A DNA stretch of 46,899 nt from an uncultured bacterium (GCA_946056135.1 CAMGIN010000009.1:1-46899), one strand, 5' to 3'. Counted from the stretch's first letter, positions 7,484-16,258 are shown. Made by a program: numbers and translations. The notes: generated by a model not told the origin, from the sequence alone.

Positions 7484-8284
7484 TTAAGCACGTCGAAAGA
7501 CATTCAAAACACAGCTGGCCGTGTCCGTCAGAACCTGCGTCCCTTTCAGCCGCTCCGCGCCGTCCTTGCTGATGCGATAGACATGGGGCGTCATGGACAG
7601 CAAATTCTGCACCTGCTGTCCTTCCACGGTGAAGGGAAAGCGGATGGGAATGGACATGACCCGCGAGAATCCCGGAAGCTCCGGAACAGTGTCCTTTTCC
7701 TTGAAATCCAGCCGGTCATAAATAATGGATTTCAGCCCCAGCAGATGATCTTGGGCAGCCAAAATCTGAAAAAAGAAACCATCAGGACGCAATACCCTCC
7801 GAAATTCCCCGGGCACTGTCAGGGCAAACAGACTGGTGACCAGGGCCGCGATGCCGTCCTCCACCGGAATGTGGGACGCGGTGGCGCAGAGCCAGAGCTT
7901 TCCCTTGTACTTCGCTGCGGCGCAGCGGACAGCTTCCTTGGATATATCCATTCCGATCAAAGGCGCTCCCAGTGCATCGGACAGCCGGGCCGCGTAGTAC
8001 CCTTCTCCACAACCCACATCCAGGATCTGGCCGGAAATGCCAAAATCCTTGGCCGTCTCGATCAAAGCTTCGGCAATGGGGGCATAATACCCCGCCTCCA
8101 GGAATTCCCGCCGGGACAGTACCTGCTGCCGGGTATCTCCCGGGTGTAGGGAATGCTTCTGCTGCACGGGAAGCAGATTCACATATCCCTGGCGTGCAAT
8201 GTCGAAGCTGTGGCTTCGGGCGCAGACATAACGGTTGTCTTCCCTATTCAGTTTCTCACCGCAAACCGGGCAGATCAAACCCAT
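7484..8284 (-). CDS. rlmA: 23S rRNA (guanine-N1)-methyltransferase, RlmA family
   Basis: A 266-residue protein. It begins with a small zinc finger (CPVCGEKL...YVCARSHSFDIARQGYVNLL), then a Rossmann methyltransferase domain with the SAM motif ILDVGCGEGYYA near residue 88. This order is specific to the RlmA(I)/RlmA(II) family, which methylates N1 of a guanine in the helix 33-35 region of 23S rRNA (G745 or G748 in E. coli numbering). In Gram-positives the G748 type (TlrB/RlmA-II) is more usual; the sequence alone does not decide. GGAGGG precedes the ATG, and a near-consensus promoter is present. Confidence 0.85.
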   Translation of the reverse strand: MGLICPVCGEKLNREDNRYVCARSHSFDIARQGYVNLLPVQQKHSLHPGDTRQQVLSRREFLEAGYYAPIAEALIETAKDFGISGQILDVGCGEGYYAARLSDALGAPLIGMDISKEAVRCAAAKYKGKLWLCATASHIPVEDGIAALVTSLFALTVPGEFRRVLRPDGFFFQILAAQDHLLGLKSIIYDRLDFKEKDTVPELPGFSRVMSIPIRFPFTVEGQQVQNLLSMTPHVYRISKDGAERLKGTQVLTDTASCVLNVFRRA

Positions 8285-8304
8285 AGTCTCACCCTCCGTC
8301 CTAT

Positions 8305-8333
8305 ACTATACCCCATTTTTCCTCCCACGTCAA
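8305..8333 (-). promoter_or_regulatory. Sigma-A promoter of rlmA
   Basis: On the minus strand TTGACG (8328-8333) and TATAGT (8305-8310) are 17 bases apart and about 20 bases upstream of the rlmA start, so the leader is very short. Confidence 0.85.
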
Positions 8334-8379
8334 ATAAGAATGAATAATTGTATATGAAAAAATGAAAGGAGTGGATTTC

Positions 8380-9072
8380 ATGCGGCGCATTCTGGCACTG
8401 CTTCTGTCCGCTGCCCTGCTGGTTCTGCCGGTCCGAGCGGCGGAGGACACAAAATATGTGGCCCTGACCTTCGACGACGGCCCCTCCGGAAAATATACCC
8501 GCCAGCTGTTGGACGGACTGTATGACCGGGGCGTAAAGGCCACATTTCTGCTGTGCGGGTACCGGATCAAGGACTATCCGGACATTACCCAGCGGATCTT
8601 TGATGAAGGGCATGAGATCGGCTACCACGGCTATTCCCACAAAAACATGTCGCAGATGAGCCGCCGGGATATTGCCGCCGAAATCATGGATACCCAGGCT
8701 CTGCTGCCGGAGGGCTGTCATCCGGTTTTCCTACGGCCTCCCGGAGGGTGCTGCAGTGACGGCGTCCGCCAGGTTGCCCAGGCCAGGCAGCTTGCCATTC
8801 TGAACTGGTCGGTAGACCCCAGGGACTGGGCCACCCACGACACTGCCGCCATCGAACAGGCCGTGCTGAAAAACGTGAAGGACGGGGACATTGTACTGCT
8901 GCACGACATGACCACCAGCTCCGTGCAGGCGGCGCTGGACATCGTGGACGTGCTGCTGTCTCAAAACTATGAGCTTGTCACCGTTTCTCAACTGGCCAAA
9001 ATCCGGCACATCTCCCTGAAGCCTGGGCAGCAATATTGCAGCTTCCCTAAGAAAGAGGAAGCTGCAAAATAA
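8380..9072 (+). CDS. Secreted polysaccharide deacetylase (NodB domain)
   Basis: A 230-residue protein with a cleavable signal peptide (residues 1-21, hydrophobic LALLLSAALLVL then AA) and one NodB domain. Visible motifs are TFDDGP (Asp pair), the metal-binding HGYSH, and RPPGG, followed by VLLHD. It probably removes acetyl groups from peptidoglycan or another N-acetyl-glucosamine polymer outside the membrane. The ATG at 8380 follows AAAGGAG by eight bases; the earlier in-frame ATG (8362) lacks a site. The TFDDGP form differs from the TFDAGYENG of the second deacetylase at 33541, which belongs to the spore-specific PdaA group. Confidence 0.88.
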   Translation: MRRILALLLSAALLVLPVRAAEDTKYVALTFDDGPSGKYTRQLLDGLYDRGVKATFLLCGYRIKDYPDITQRIFDEGHEIGYHGYSHKNMSQMSRRDIAAEIMDTQALLPEGCHPVFLRPPGGCCSDGVRQVAQARQLAILNWSVDPRDWATHDTAAIEQAVLKNVKDGDIVLLHDMTTSSVQAALDIVDVLLSQNYELVTVSQLAKIRHISLKPGQQYCSFPKKEEAAK

Positions 9073-9082
9073 CGCAAAGAAA

Positions 9083-9112
9083 GACGCGGCCAATGGCCGC
9101 GTCCTTGGGTGC
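9083..9112 (-). terminator. Terminator of the mreC-mreD-mrdA operon
   Basis: Nine-bp perfect stem (9083-9091 with 9095-9103), followed on the minus strand by TTTCTTT. It lies between the convergent ends of mrdA and the deacetylase gene and may serve both. Confidence 0.8.
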
Positions 9113-9117
9113 ATTGA

Positions 9118-11301
9118 TCAACCGGGCTGATTTTCAAAGGCGGTATACTCACTTGCCGCGTCCATTTCGTAGTAAGCCAGCAAGATCTGCTCTGCCACAG
9201 GCGTCAGCCAGTTGCCGTGGGCAGCTTTTTCGCCGTAGATAGCCACAGCCACATCGGGTTCGGCCTCGTCCGCCCGGCGGGCGAAGCAGATAAACGCACC
9301 GTGGTCAGAACCACCGGAGGCGTGCTGGGCTGTACCGGTCTTGGCGTAGACGATGACCTCGTCCTTCAGGGGCCAGACACCGTCCTCGTCGGCATACTGA
9401 TCGCCCCAGCCGCCGAAAAACTTGGCCGCGGTTCCGCCGGCTTCGGTAATTACTCTGCGCATACCGTCCATATAGGTATCGATGGTGGTCTGCTTCATTT
9501 CCAGCTGGCTGACCACCTGAGGCTGATTTTCATAGATCAGGGTCCGGTAGTCGGAGGACACCACCCGGCTCAGGAAGGTAGCCTTCATCCGGGTACCCTT
9601 GTTCGCCAGGGTGGAGGCATAGACGCACAGCTGAAGAGGGGTGATCCGGTTTTCGCCCTGGCCGATGGCGCCCAGAATACGGTCGCCGGCGGAGAAGTTG
9701 CCGTTGACACCGGTGCCATAGACCTCGCGCTTCTGGTCGGGGGTGTTCCGGGCACCGGTCTTCTCCACCAGCTCGATACCGGTAGGCTCGCCGAAGCCCA
9801 TGGCCTGAGAGGTTTCATCCACCATTTCCCAGGTCATGCGGTCGCCCAGCGCGTAGAAGAAATAGTTGCAGGAAACGCACAGAGCCCGAGCGCCGTCGAT
9901 GACGCCGTGGGTGGCATGATTGGAGGTCCAGAACAGGCAGGCAGGAGAGAAACCCTCATGCTCCGTATAAAGGCCCTTGTCCTCGATCGTCTCGCCATAT
10001 GCCAGGATGGGCTGGCCCGCCTTTTCCTTGTTGGTATATACGTTTTCCATCGCCGCAATCAGGGTACACATCTTATAGGTGGACCCCGGAGCGTAGGCGG
10101 CACCGAAGGCCCGGTTGAAGAAGGGCTTCAAGGGATCGGCTTCAATCTCCGCCCAGTCCTCATACATGGTAGCCAGATTGTAGGTGGGGTAGCTGGCACA
10201 GGCCAGAATGTTGCCGGTCTTGCACTCCATGACCACCACCGCGGCTCCCTCCGCGTCCAGCGCATCTGTGGAAGTGTTCTGCTCCGGGTCGGTGAGCTTT
10301 TTCATGATCTTTGCCAGAGCATCCTCCGCCACCTGCTGGATGTTGATGTCGATGGTGGTTTCCACATTGTTGCCGGCCACCGGCTCCTTGACCACTATAT
10401 TGCCATTCTCGTCTTTATCCTGGGCATAGTACTGCTTGATGATGGCACCGTCCTTGCTGACCACGTCCACACGGGTGCCGTCGATGCCGTGAAGGTACTC
10501 TTCAAAGGCCAGCTCGAAGCCGGTCTTGCCCACCAACGCGTCCATGGAATAATCCTGCTTCTTGTATTCTTCCCATTCGTTGGTGTCCATAGCGCCAAGA
10601 TATCCCAGGATGTGGGCGGCGTACTTGGTATGGTACTCCCGGACAGTGGAGGATTCCACCATCAGGCCCGGGGTGTTCAGCTCCAGTATGGCGGACAACT
10701 CCTCGTCGGAGACGTCCTCCAGGAAGGTATAGGTAGGCAGCTTGGTAAAGCCGCGCAGGTCGAATTCATAGCGGAATCCGATGACTGCCCGGGCATCCTC
10801 GTCGGACCATTCCTCGGGGATCTTGTACCGGTCGCGCATTTTCTCCACCAGCAGCGGCGCGGTGATGTCCGAGTCCAGTTCTCTGTCCACCATAAACAGC
10901 TGGAAGTTGTTCTGCCAGGAGGTATTAAACTCGGTCAGGGTGTATTCAAAGGGGCGAGTTCTGGTAACCGGGAAATGGTCCGAGTATTCAATCCCCAGCT
11001 CCCTGCACTTATGCACCAGACGGTACAGTGCCTCGTTGGTTTCGTCATAGGACTTGATAACATAGTGGTTGAACACCAGGTCGTAGGAGGCCCGGTTGCC
11101 CACCAGCACATTGCCGTTGCGGTCCAGAAGATCGCCCCGAGCAGCACGAACCGTGGTCAGAGTGGTGTAGGTCTGGGTATTGTCGGTATTGCCGTCGGTC
11201 TCGATGATCTGCAGGACGAAAAGCTTGCCCGCAAAGAGCACCAGGACAAACGCAAACAGGACCACAAGCAAAACGGCCCGGAAGCGGCTTATTCTTTCCA
11301 T
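9118..11301 (-). CDS. mrdA: Penicillin-binding protein 2, elongation transpeptidase
   Basis: A 727-residue class B PBP. One N-terminal membrane anchor (about residues 8-32) is followed by a dimerization region and the transpeptidase domain: active-site SxxK at 407-410 (STYK), SxN at 477-479 (SCN), KTGT at 654-657. RGDLLDRNG near residue 55 is typical of PBP2. Its position directly after mreC and mreD, overlapping mreD by 13 bases, marks it as the rod-shape (elongasome) enzyme rather than the division enzyme. GGAGG precedes the ATG. No RodA gene is in the window. Confidence 0.93.
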   Translation of the reverse strand: MERISRFRAVLLVVLFAFVLVLFAGKLFVLQIIETDGNTDNTQTYTTLTTVRAARGDLLDRNGNVLVGNRASYDLVFNHYVIKSYDETNEALYRLVHKCRELGIEYSDHFPVTRTRPFEYTLTEFNTSWQNNFQLFMVDRELDSDITAPLLVEKMRDRYKIPEEWSDEDARAVIGFRYEFDLRGFTKLPTYTFLEDVSDEELSAILELNTPGLMVESSTVREYHTKYAAHILGYLGAMDTNEWEEYKKQDYSMDALVGKTGFELAFEEYLHGIDGTRVDVVSKDGAIIKQYYAQDKDENGNIVVKEPVAGNNVETTIDINIQQVAEDALAKIMKKLTDPEQNTSTDALDAEGAAVVVMECKTGNILACASYPTYNLATMYEDWAEIEADPLKPFFNRAFGAAYAPGSTYKMCTLIAAMENVYTNKEKAGQPILAYGETIEDKGLYTEHEGFSPACLFWTSNHATHGVIDGARALCVSCNYFFYALGDRMTWEMVDETSQAMGFGEPTGIELVEKTGARNTPDQKREVYGTGVNGNFSAGDRILGAIGQGENRITPLQLCVYASTLANKGTRMKATFLSRVVSSDYRTLIYENQPQVVSQLEMKQTTIDTYMDGMRRVITEAGGTAAKFFGGWGDQYADEDGVWPLKDEVIVYAKTGTAQHASGGSDHGAFICFARRADEAEPDVAVAIYGEKAAHGNWLTPVAEQILLAYYEMDAASEYTAFENQPG

Positions 11302-11882
11302 GTGTTTCCTCCAATCTGGCCGATCTTATAGATCAGGGGGTAAAGCGGAATCATGATCACGGCACTGAAAATGCCGGTAAACAGGAACGCGCCCAGGCGG
11401 CCCCAATGGGTCAGGCCCATGAGCATTCCCACGACAAACAGACCGATCTCATAAAGCACCTGCGCCAGTCCCGCGCACAGCACAATGGCACCTCTGCTCC
11501 GGTTCCAGTACATCTGCCGGAACATGGCCGCGCCGATGCCCAGAAACGTCAGCAAGCCGATAGAATAGGCGTTTGGCGCGGTTCCGGAATAAAAATACAG
11601 CACAGACGCGATCAGCACAAACAGGCTGCCTACTTCGGTGCCCTCAATGACGGTAATCAGCAGGATCTCGCAGACCGCCAGCTCCGTGGTTGCCCCAAAG
11701 ATGCTGACCTGACTCATGATTACGTCCTGGATCACCAGCGCCAGCACAATCATCAGGATATACAGCCCCCATTTCAGCAGCCGCTTTCGCTGCTGCTGCG
11801 TCAGGTGCATTGTCTTGAGCCAGGTAGCGGACCGGGCATCCGGCTTGAATTCCACGCTTTTTCTTCGCGTTTTCTTAGCCAT
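11289..11882 (-). CDS. mreD: Rod shape-determining membrane protein MreD
   Basis: A 197-residue integral membrane protein with five to six hydrophobic segments between residues 35 and 185, preceded by a basic, lysine-rich cytoplasmic tail of about 30 residues that is longer than in most MreD proteins. Sequence conservation in this family is low; the call rests on topology, length and position between mreC and mrdA. It would link MreC and PBP2/RodA in the elongation complex. It starts nine bases after the mreC stop and overlaps the start of mrdA. Confidence 0.88.
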   Translation of the reverse strand: MAKKTRRKSVEFKPDARSATWLKTMHLTQQQRKRLLKWGLYILMIVLALVIQDVIMSQVSIFGATTELAVCEILLITVIEGTEVGSLFVLIASVLYFYSGTAPNAYSIGLLTFLGIGAAMFRQMYWNRSRGAIVLCAGLAQVLYEIGLFVVGMLMGLTHWGRLGAFLFTGIFSAVIMIPLYPLIYKIGQIGGNTWKE

Positions 11883-11891
11883 AGCGCCGCC

Positions 11892-12815
11892 TCACCCCAC
11901 CGAGCCTTCAGAAGCCGCCGGTACCGTTGCCTCGGTAGCTGCCTGGACAGGCTCCGTCGTCTGCGTTGACGAGGCAACCGTACTGACCTCCGTGGTGTAT
12001 TCCGTAATAATGAAGACCTGTTCCAGGGAGCTGATCTCCGCCGCGGGATCCAGCAGAGCGTATTTTGCCACGCCGGTCTCCTCAAAGCCCGCGTCCACCA
12101 CATAGCCCATAATCAGGCCCCGGGGGTACACGGTAGAACCGGAGGTGACCACCTGGTCCTTGTTGCGGATAATGGCGGAGGAGGGCAAATAGTTCATCCG
12201 CAGCAGTGACTCGTTGCCGCTGGAGTAGCCGCCCTTTACCATGCCGTTGTAGCCGGAGGTAGCGATGGTGCCGGAAATCTCCAGGGTGGAGTCCAGTACG
12301 GTGGTCACCTCCGCGTAGTTGATACCGACCTCGGTGACCAGGCCCACCACTTCGCCGTTGGCGGTGATGGCGCACATGTTCTCCTGAATTCCAGCGGCGG
12401 TACCCCGGTTGATGGTGAAGGTGTTCTCCCAGTCGGTGGAACTCCAGCCGATGATATAAGCATCCACCATCTTGTAGTCCTCATGAGTCTCCTGCAGGCC
12501 AGTCAGCTGCCGCAGGCGCTCGTTTTCACGGGAGACAGCATCCGCCTGACGGGCCACGTCCTCCATTTCCGCGATTCGTTTCTCCAGCACCTCATTTTCC
12601 GCTTCCAGTGCCTCATAGCGGAACATATAGCTGTAGTATTTCTCCGCCGTAGAGGTCAGCGCGGTACCAGCTGCCCGGAAGGGGGCCAGGGCGCCCTTGA
12701 CCAGCAGGTCGGGGATGGTGGTATTGGTGATGCCGCTGGCTATGGCCAGGGCCACGGTCAACAGTCCCGCAATGACCAGGATGATCTTCACCCGGGTCGT
12801 AAACAAATTTCTCAT
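11892..12815 (-). CDS. mreC: Rod shape-determining protein MreC
   Basis: A 307-residue protein: one N-terminal transmembrane helix (about 8-30), a coiled coil (about 60-105, rich in EALEAENEVLEKRI), then the paired beta domains typical of MreC, with WENTFTINRGTAAGI near residue 130. The C-terminus is a low-complexity Thr/Ala/Val/Glu tail. It is extracellular and scaffolds the elongation complex. The ATG at 12815 overlaps the maf stop (ATGA) and follows GGAGGG; a longer reading would run inside maf. Confidence 0.92.
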   Translation of the reverse strand: MRNLFTTRVKIILVIAGLLTVALAIASGITNTTIPDLLVKGALAPFRAAGTALTSTAEKYYSYMFRYEALEAENEVLEKRIAEMEDVARQADAVSRENERLRQLTGLQETHEDYKMVDAYIIGWSSTDWENTFTINRGTAAGIQENMCAITANGEVVGLVTEVGINYAEVTTVLDSTLEISGTIATSGYNGMVKGGYSSGNESLLRMNYLPSSAIIRNKDQVVTSGSTVYPRGLIMGYVVDAGFEETGVAKYALLDPAAEISSLEQVFIITEYTTEVSTVASSTQTTEPVQAATEATVPAASEGSVG

Positions 12816-13387
12816 AGTACACCCTCCATGACTTCCGGCGCCACAGAACGCAGCGTCTGCCCCAAACGGCACACAGGAAGTCCCATTACATTATAATAAT
12901 CGCCCACCATTCTCTCGCAGAACAGCGCAGCGCCGCCCTGGATGCCGTAAGCCCCGGCCTTATCCATGGGCTCGCCGGTGGCGACATATTTTTCGATCTC
13001 TTTCTGGCTCAGGGGGCGGAAATGCAGGTCGGTGACCTCCGTAAAGGTCTCGCTTTTTTCCCCCCGGAGCACGGTGCAGCCGGTCATCACCTGATGATCC
13101 CGCCCGGAGAGCAGGGTCAGCATTTTGACCGCTTCCGCCGGATCCGCAGGTTTCCCCAGAACCTTTCCCTGGCAGACCACAATGGTGTCCGCAGCAATGA
13201 CAACATCCTCCTGCTGCCGCGGGACCGCCATTGCCTTCGTCCGGCTGACCCGTGCCACCTCGTCAAAGGGCGCTTTCTCCGGGTCCATGGTTTCGTCAAT
13301 ATCCGCCGCCCGAACCACAAAGGGAATGCCGAACAGGCCCAAAAGCTCTTTCCGCCGGGGGGAACCGGAGGCTAAAATCAGTTGCAT
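12812..13387 (-). CDS. maf: Maf-like nucleoside triphosphate pyrophosphatase
   Basis: A 191-residue Maf/HAM1-fold protein with LILASGSPRRKELL at the N-terminus, SRTKAMAV, AADTIVVCQGKVLGKP and YGIQGGAALF, all family hallmarks. Maf hydrolyses non-canonical or canonical nucleoside triphosphates (dTTP/UTP group) and is linked to septum inhibition in Bacillus. It commonly lies next to mreBCD, as here. It shares an ATGA overlap with mreC. The upstream gap carries a heptamer-repeat arm, so an insertion lies between the U32 gene and maf in what may once have been one operon. Confidence 0.93.
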   Translation of the reverse strand: MQLILASGSPRRKELLGLFGIPFVVRAADIDETMDPEKAPFDEVARVSRTKAMAVPRQQEDVVIAADTIVVCQGKVLGKPADPAEAVKMLTLLSGRDHQVMTGCTVLRGEKSETFTEVTDLHFRPLSQKEIEKYVATGEPMDKAGAYGIQGGAALFCERMVGDYYNVMGLPVCRLGQTLRSVAPEVMEGVL

Positions 13388-13410
13388 AGTATTGTAAACG
13401 TCCTTTCCGT

Positions 13411-13447
13411 AATGCTGAATGCTGAATGCTAAATGCTAAATGCTGAA
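13411..13447 (+). repeat. Heptamer array, left arm (AATGCTR x5)
   Basis: Five tandem 7-bp units, AATGCTG-AATGCTG-AATGCTA-AATGCTA-AATGCTG, followed directly by the stop codon of the four-helix gene on the minus strand. Confidence 0.9.
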
Positions 13448-13798
13448 TTATACTGGTTTTGCAGTTTTACATATTGCTGTCAGGATGCTCAACAGTTCGG
13501 AAACATCCTGATCCAGACTTTCATACTGCGCTTTTCGCAAATAGTCTGTTCTATACAACAGTGTCAGCCAATAATGCGTTTCGTTCGCTTCTTTGAGCGC
13601 AATGCTCATTTTCGCAAGGAAATCCGCTTTGCTTTGACCTCGTTGCGCTTCGGCAATGTTTGCACCAATACTCGTCCCGCTGCGTAAAAGTTGCTTTGAA
13701 AGGACATATTCTTTGTGCTCTCTCGTCAGATATTTATACAAATTCACAATTCGCACCGCAAATTCGATACTTTTTTCTACAACAGCATTTCCGTCCAT
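13448..13798 (-). CDS. Four helix bundle protein (S23 / 23S rRNA intervening-sequence family)
   Basis: A 116-residue protein with the family signature: IEFAVRIVNLYKYL, then EYVLSKQLLRSGTSIGANIAEA, SKADFLAKMSIALKEANETHYWL and a final helix, about four amphipathic helices. The family is found in 23S rRNA intervening sequences and scattered in genomes of many phyla; its molecular role is not settled. It is related in fold to Avd of diversity-generating retroelements. The ATG at 13798 is preferred (GAGAG precedes it); an earlier ATG at 13816 lies inside the flanking repeat. It is clearly AT-richer than neighbouring maf and the U32 gene, suggesting transfer. Confidence 0.85.
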   Translation of the reverse strand: MDGNAVVEKSIEFAVRIVNLYKYLTREHKEYVLSKQLLRSGTSIGANIAEAQRGQSKADFLAKMSIALKEANETHYWLTLLYRTDYLRKAQYESLDQDVSELLSILTAICKTAKPV

Positions 13799-13806
13799 AA
13801 TTCTCT

Positions 13807-13831
13807 CATTTAGCATTCAGCATTCAGCATT
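13807..13831 (-). repeat. Heptamer array, right arm (inverted)
   Basis: The inverse complement reads AATGCTGAATGCTGAATG followed by CTAAATG, identical to the first 25 bases of the left arm at 13411. It lies between the U32 stop and the four-helix gene. Confidence 0.9.
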
Positions 13832-13833
13832 TT

Positions 13834-15915
13834 TTATTCGACTCCCCGCAGGTATAGTCCCCGCGTGCAGGCTCCGGGATCAAATCCGTCGGGATTCAAA
13901 TACTCGCCCAGAATTCTGTCCACTTCTTTTCCATTTTCCGTGGTGAAGTACAGACGCAGCGCCCATAGGCCAAGCTTGGCAAGATCATCCTGCCGGTCCA
14001 GCCAGCTGAGCTTTCTGCCGTTGAGCAAAACGCTGCGGCAGCTGTCGCCATCCTTGATGATGGGGAACTCCGCGCCGGTTTTGTCTGTGAGCTTGGTAGT
14101 CCGCAAATGACAGTCGCACTCGCCGGTGCGGTTCCGGATAAGGCAATGCTCCGTAATCATCAAAGGCAGGCGGCCATAGGCGAGAAGCTCCGTATTCACC
14201 GCCTTACTCAGATCCCGGATCTGGGGCAGGGTCATCTCAAAGCTCACCGTGGCCGAGGACAGCTCCAGGGAACGCAGCACGTTCATAGAGCCGGAATTGA
14301 AAATATTCAGGCCGAAATCGCCGTGAATGCGCATTCCCGCCTCCCGCACCGGGAGCAGCAGGCCCAGATTGCCCACTAAGGCATCCTTGACCCCCAGTTC
14401 CCGCAGTGTAGCAAGCCCCACATTGATTTTGGGCAGTTCGCCATCGTGAACGATCCGGGGCAGCACTACCGCCAGGCGGCCTCGCTGCACAAGACGCGCC
14501 GTCATGGCGCTGTCCCCTAACAGAATGTGCATGGGGACATACAGCATGGCCGTCTCCAGATTCAGCAGTCCTGGCGTCAGCTGCTCCCGGGAAGTGACCT
14601 GCACCGTCAGCCCCGGCAAACCGCTGGGGCCTTTGAACGCCGGGATGGCCTTGGGCTTACGCAGGGGATGCTCCTCCCGTCTTGCCCGCAGGGCGGTGAG
14701 CTGGTTCAGCGCATCCCTGCGCATGGCATTGACAGCCGCAGCGGAGATGGTCAGGCCCGGATCCACATGAGTACGCACCTCGGCGCAGCGGTAAGGCGTG
14801 CCGCCGGTCTTGGCTATCCGCTGGGCCAATGCCGCACCGGTCAGCGGCACATTCCGGGCCAGCTCCGGCATGGGGCCTTCCACCCGGCAGGTCCGTCCCT
14901 CCGGGTCCGTAGCCGTCAGAGAACTTCCATCCACAGACACCACCGCTCGGAAGGACAGGTCCACCAATTGGGTCTCCCCGGCCTCATAGGACTGCCGGGC
15001 GGACTGGAGCCACTGGGGATCCTCCTGGGTCTCCTGGCGCACGCCGAACATCTTCCGGTCCACCCGTCCGGTGTAATAACCGTCGGTAAAGCCCTGGCGG
15101 TTGAAGGAAGCGTACAGCGCCTCCACCATGGGCTTTGTCACTGTCCCCTCGTCCAGGGCCTTGCGGTAGACCGCAGTGACAGTAGCCACATATTCCGGCC
15201 GCTTCATACGGCCCTCCAGCTTCAATGAGGCAACACCCATCTCCTGCAGCTCCTGCAGGTATGCCACCAGGCAATTGTCCTTCAGACTCAGAGGGTACTT
15301 GTTTTCCCAGTGGGTGTAGCCGTAGCTCTGACGGCAGGGCTGTGCGCAGCGACCCCGGTTGCCGGAACGGCCGCCGATGACCGCAGACATATAGCATTGG
15401 CCGGAATAACACATGCACAGCGCGCCATGGCCGAAAACCTCAATCTCAATGGGAGAATTGGCGCAGATATAGCGGATCTCCTCCCGGCTCAGTTCCCGGC
15501 TCAGCACTACCCGCTTCATGCCCATAGCGGCACACATCTGGACACCGGGCAGGGAATGGACGGTCATCTGGGTGGAACCGTGGACGGGGATGTGGGGCGC
15601 GATCTGGTGGCACAACTGCACCACGCCCAGATCCTGGACGATGAATGCGTCCACATTGTTCTGGGCGGCATGCCGGATCATCTCCGCCACCTCTTTCATT
15701 TCCCGGTCGGTCACCAGGGTGTTCAGGGTCAGATGGACCTGGACACCCCGGATATGGCAGTATTTCACCGCATCCACCAGGGTCTGGGGGGTAAAATTTT
15801 TCGCGCTCTGGCGGGCATTAAAGCTGCCGCAGCCCAGATAAACCGCATTGGCTCCATTCTGCACCGCGGCGCGCAAGGCCTCCATGGATCCCGCGGGTGC
15901 CAGTAATTCCAACAT
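13834..15915 (-). CDS. Peptidase U32 family protein, RlhA-like
   Basis: A 693-residue long-form U32 protein. It has an N-terminal TIM-barrel-like U32 domain (LELLAPAGSMEALRAAVQ, then FGHGALCMCYSGQCYMS near residue 165 and the cysteines of RGRCAQPCR) and an extra C-terminal region. This length and the cysteine set match E. coli RlhA (YdcP), which makes 5-hydroxycytidine in 23S rRNA, better than the protease or ubiquinone relatives. The ATG at 15915 follows GGAGAG. An rRNA-modifying role is inferred; other U32 proteins have different tasks. It may have headed the maf-mre operon before the cassette inserted. Confidence 0.8.
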   Translation of the reverse strand: MLELLAPAGSMEALRAAVQNGANAVYLGCGSFNARQSAKNFTPQTLVDAVKYCHIRGVQVHLTLNTLVTDREMKEVAEMIRHAAQNNVDAFIVQDLGVVQLCHQIAPHIPVHGSTQMTVHSLPGVQMCAAMGMKRVVLSRELSREEIRYICANSPIEIEVFGHGALCMCYSGQCYMSAVIGGRSGNRGRCAQPCRQSYGYTHWENKYPLSLKDNCLVAYLQELQEMGVASLKLEGRMKRPEYVATVTAVYRKALDEGTVTKPMVEALYASFNRQGFTDGYYTGRVDRKMFGVRQETQEDPQWLQSARQSYEAGETQLVDLSFRAVVSVDGSSLTATDPEGRTCRVEGPMPELARNVPLTGAALAQRIAKTGGTPYRCAEVRTHVDPGLTISAAAVNAMRRDALNQLTALRARREEHPLRKPKAIPAFKGPSGLPGLTVQVTSREQLTPGLLNLETAMLYVPMHILLGDSAMTARLVQRGRLAVVLPRIVHDGELPKINVGLATLRELGVKDALVGNLGLLLPVREAGMRIHGDFGLNIFNSGSMNVLRSLELSSATVSFEMTLPQIRDLSKAVNTELLAYGRLPLMITEHCLIRNRTGECDCHLRTTKLTDKTGAEFPIIKDGDSCRSVLLNGRKLSWLDRQDDLAKLGLWALRLYFTTENGKEVDRILGEYLNPDGFDPGACTRGLYLRGVE

Positions 15916-15982
15916 AATTCTCTCTCCATTCCAAACAGGCTTAAGCCGCCTGGGTATACTATCGCACTTTATACTTGCGCAC

Positions 15983-16011
15983 ATTATAGCACAGCAAGCA
16001 GAAAACTTCCA
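15983..16011 (-). promoter_or_regulatory. Candidate promoter of the U32 gene
   Basis: On the minus strand, a perfect TATAAT (15983-15988) with a poor -35 match TGGAAG (16006-16011) at 17 bases. It lies about 68 bases upstream of the ATG at 15915. The rest of the gap up to 16056 shows no other feature. Confidence 0.5.
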
Positions 16012-16060
16012 GCCTTTCCGGCAGAATTCAAGAAAATTTAAAGACACGTTCAAAATAGTT

Positions 16061-16213
16061 TGGAGTTAGGAGTGTGGAGTGTGGAGTTGTAGTATTTCCT
16101 TCGGAAATGATTGAGATAGAAAGGAAGCTTTTCATTTTATGCATCAAGTCACAAGTTCAAATATGATTTATTATCATCCACGAAGTGGATACCCTAACTC
16201 CACACTCCACACT
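16061..16213. repeat. Inverted heptamer-repeat element without a gene (GGAGTGT type)
   Basis: Left arm 16062-16088 reads GGAGTTA-GGAGTGT-GGAGTGT-GGAGTT, 7-bp units. The right arm 16194-16213 is its inverse complement, 18 bases matching exactly (AGTGTGGAGTGTGGAGTT). Between them are about 105 AT-rich bases with a short hairpin ATTTCCTTCGGAAAT and no reading frame. It lies between the U32 promoter and the promoter of the next gene, in a 398-bp gap that otherwise holds only those promoters. Confidence 0.8.
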
Positions 16214-16258
16214 GCTTTTCCCCTTAACCAAAAATTAAGGAATAAATCGGTTTTTTCG

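Larger units (their letters stand above)
13411..13831. mobile_element. Heptamer-repeat cassette carrying a four-helix-bundle gene
   Basis: A 421-bp AT-rich block lies between maf and the U32 gene. Its left arm (13411-13447) holds five 7-bp units of the form AATGCTG/AATGCTA. Its right arm (13807-13831) is the inverse complement of the first 25 bases of the left arm. The enclosed gene ends directly at the left arm, and its first possible start codon lies within the right arm. The block starts three bases from the U32 stop codon. The structure suggests a small mobile or formerly mobile unit; no transposase is present. Confidence 0.7.

Noticed and set aside
9217-11331. Very long open frame on the plus strand opposite mrdA (about 700 codons)
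   Set aside because: It mirrors mrdA through GC-rich third positions, lacks a ribosome site and shows no protein motifs, while mrdA has all PBP motifs.
13411-13447. CRISPR-like array
   Set aside because: Units are 7 bp, contiguous and without spacers; no cas genes in the window.
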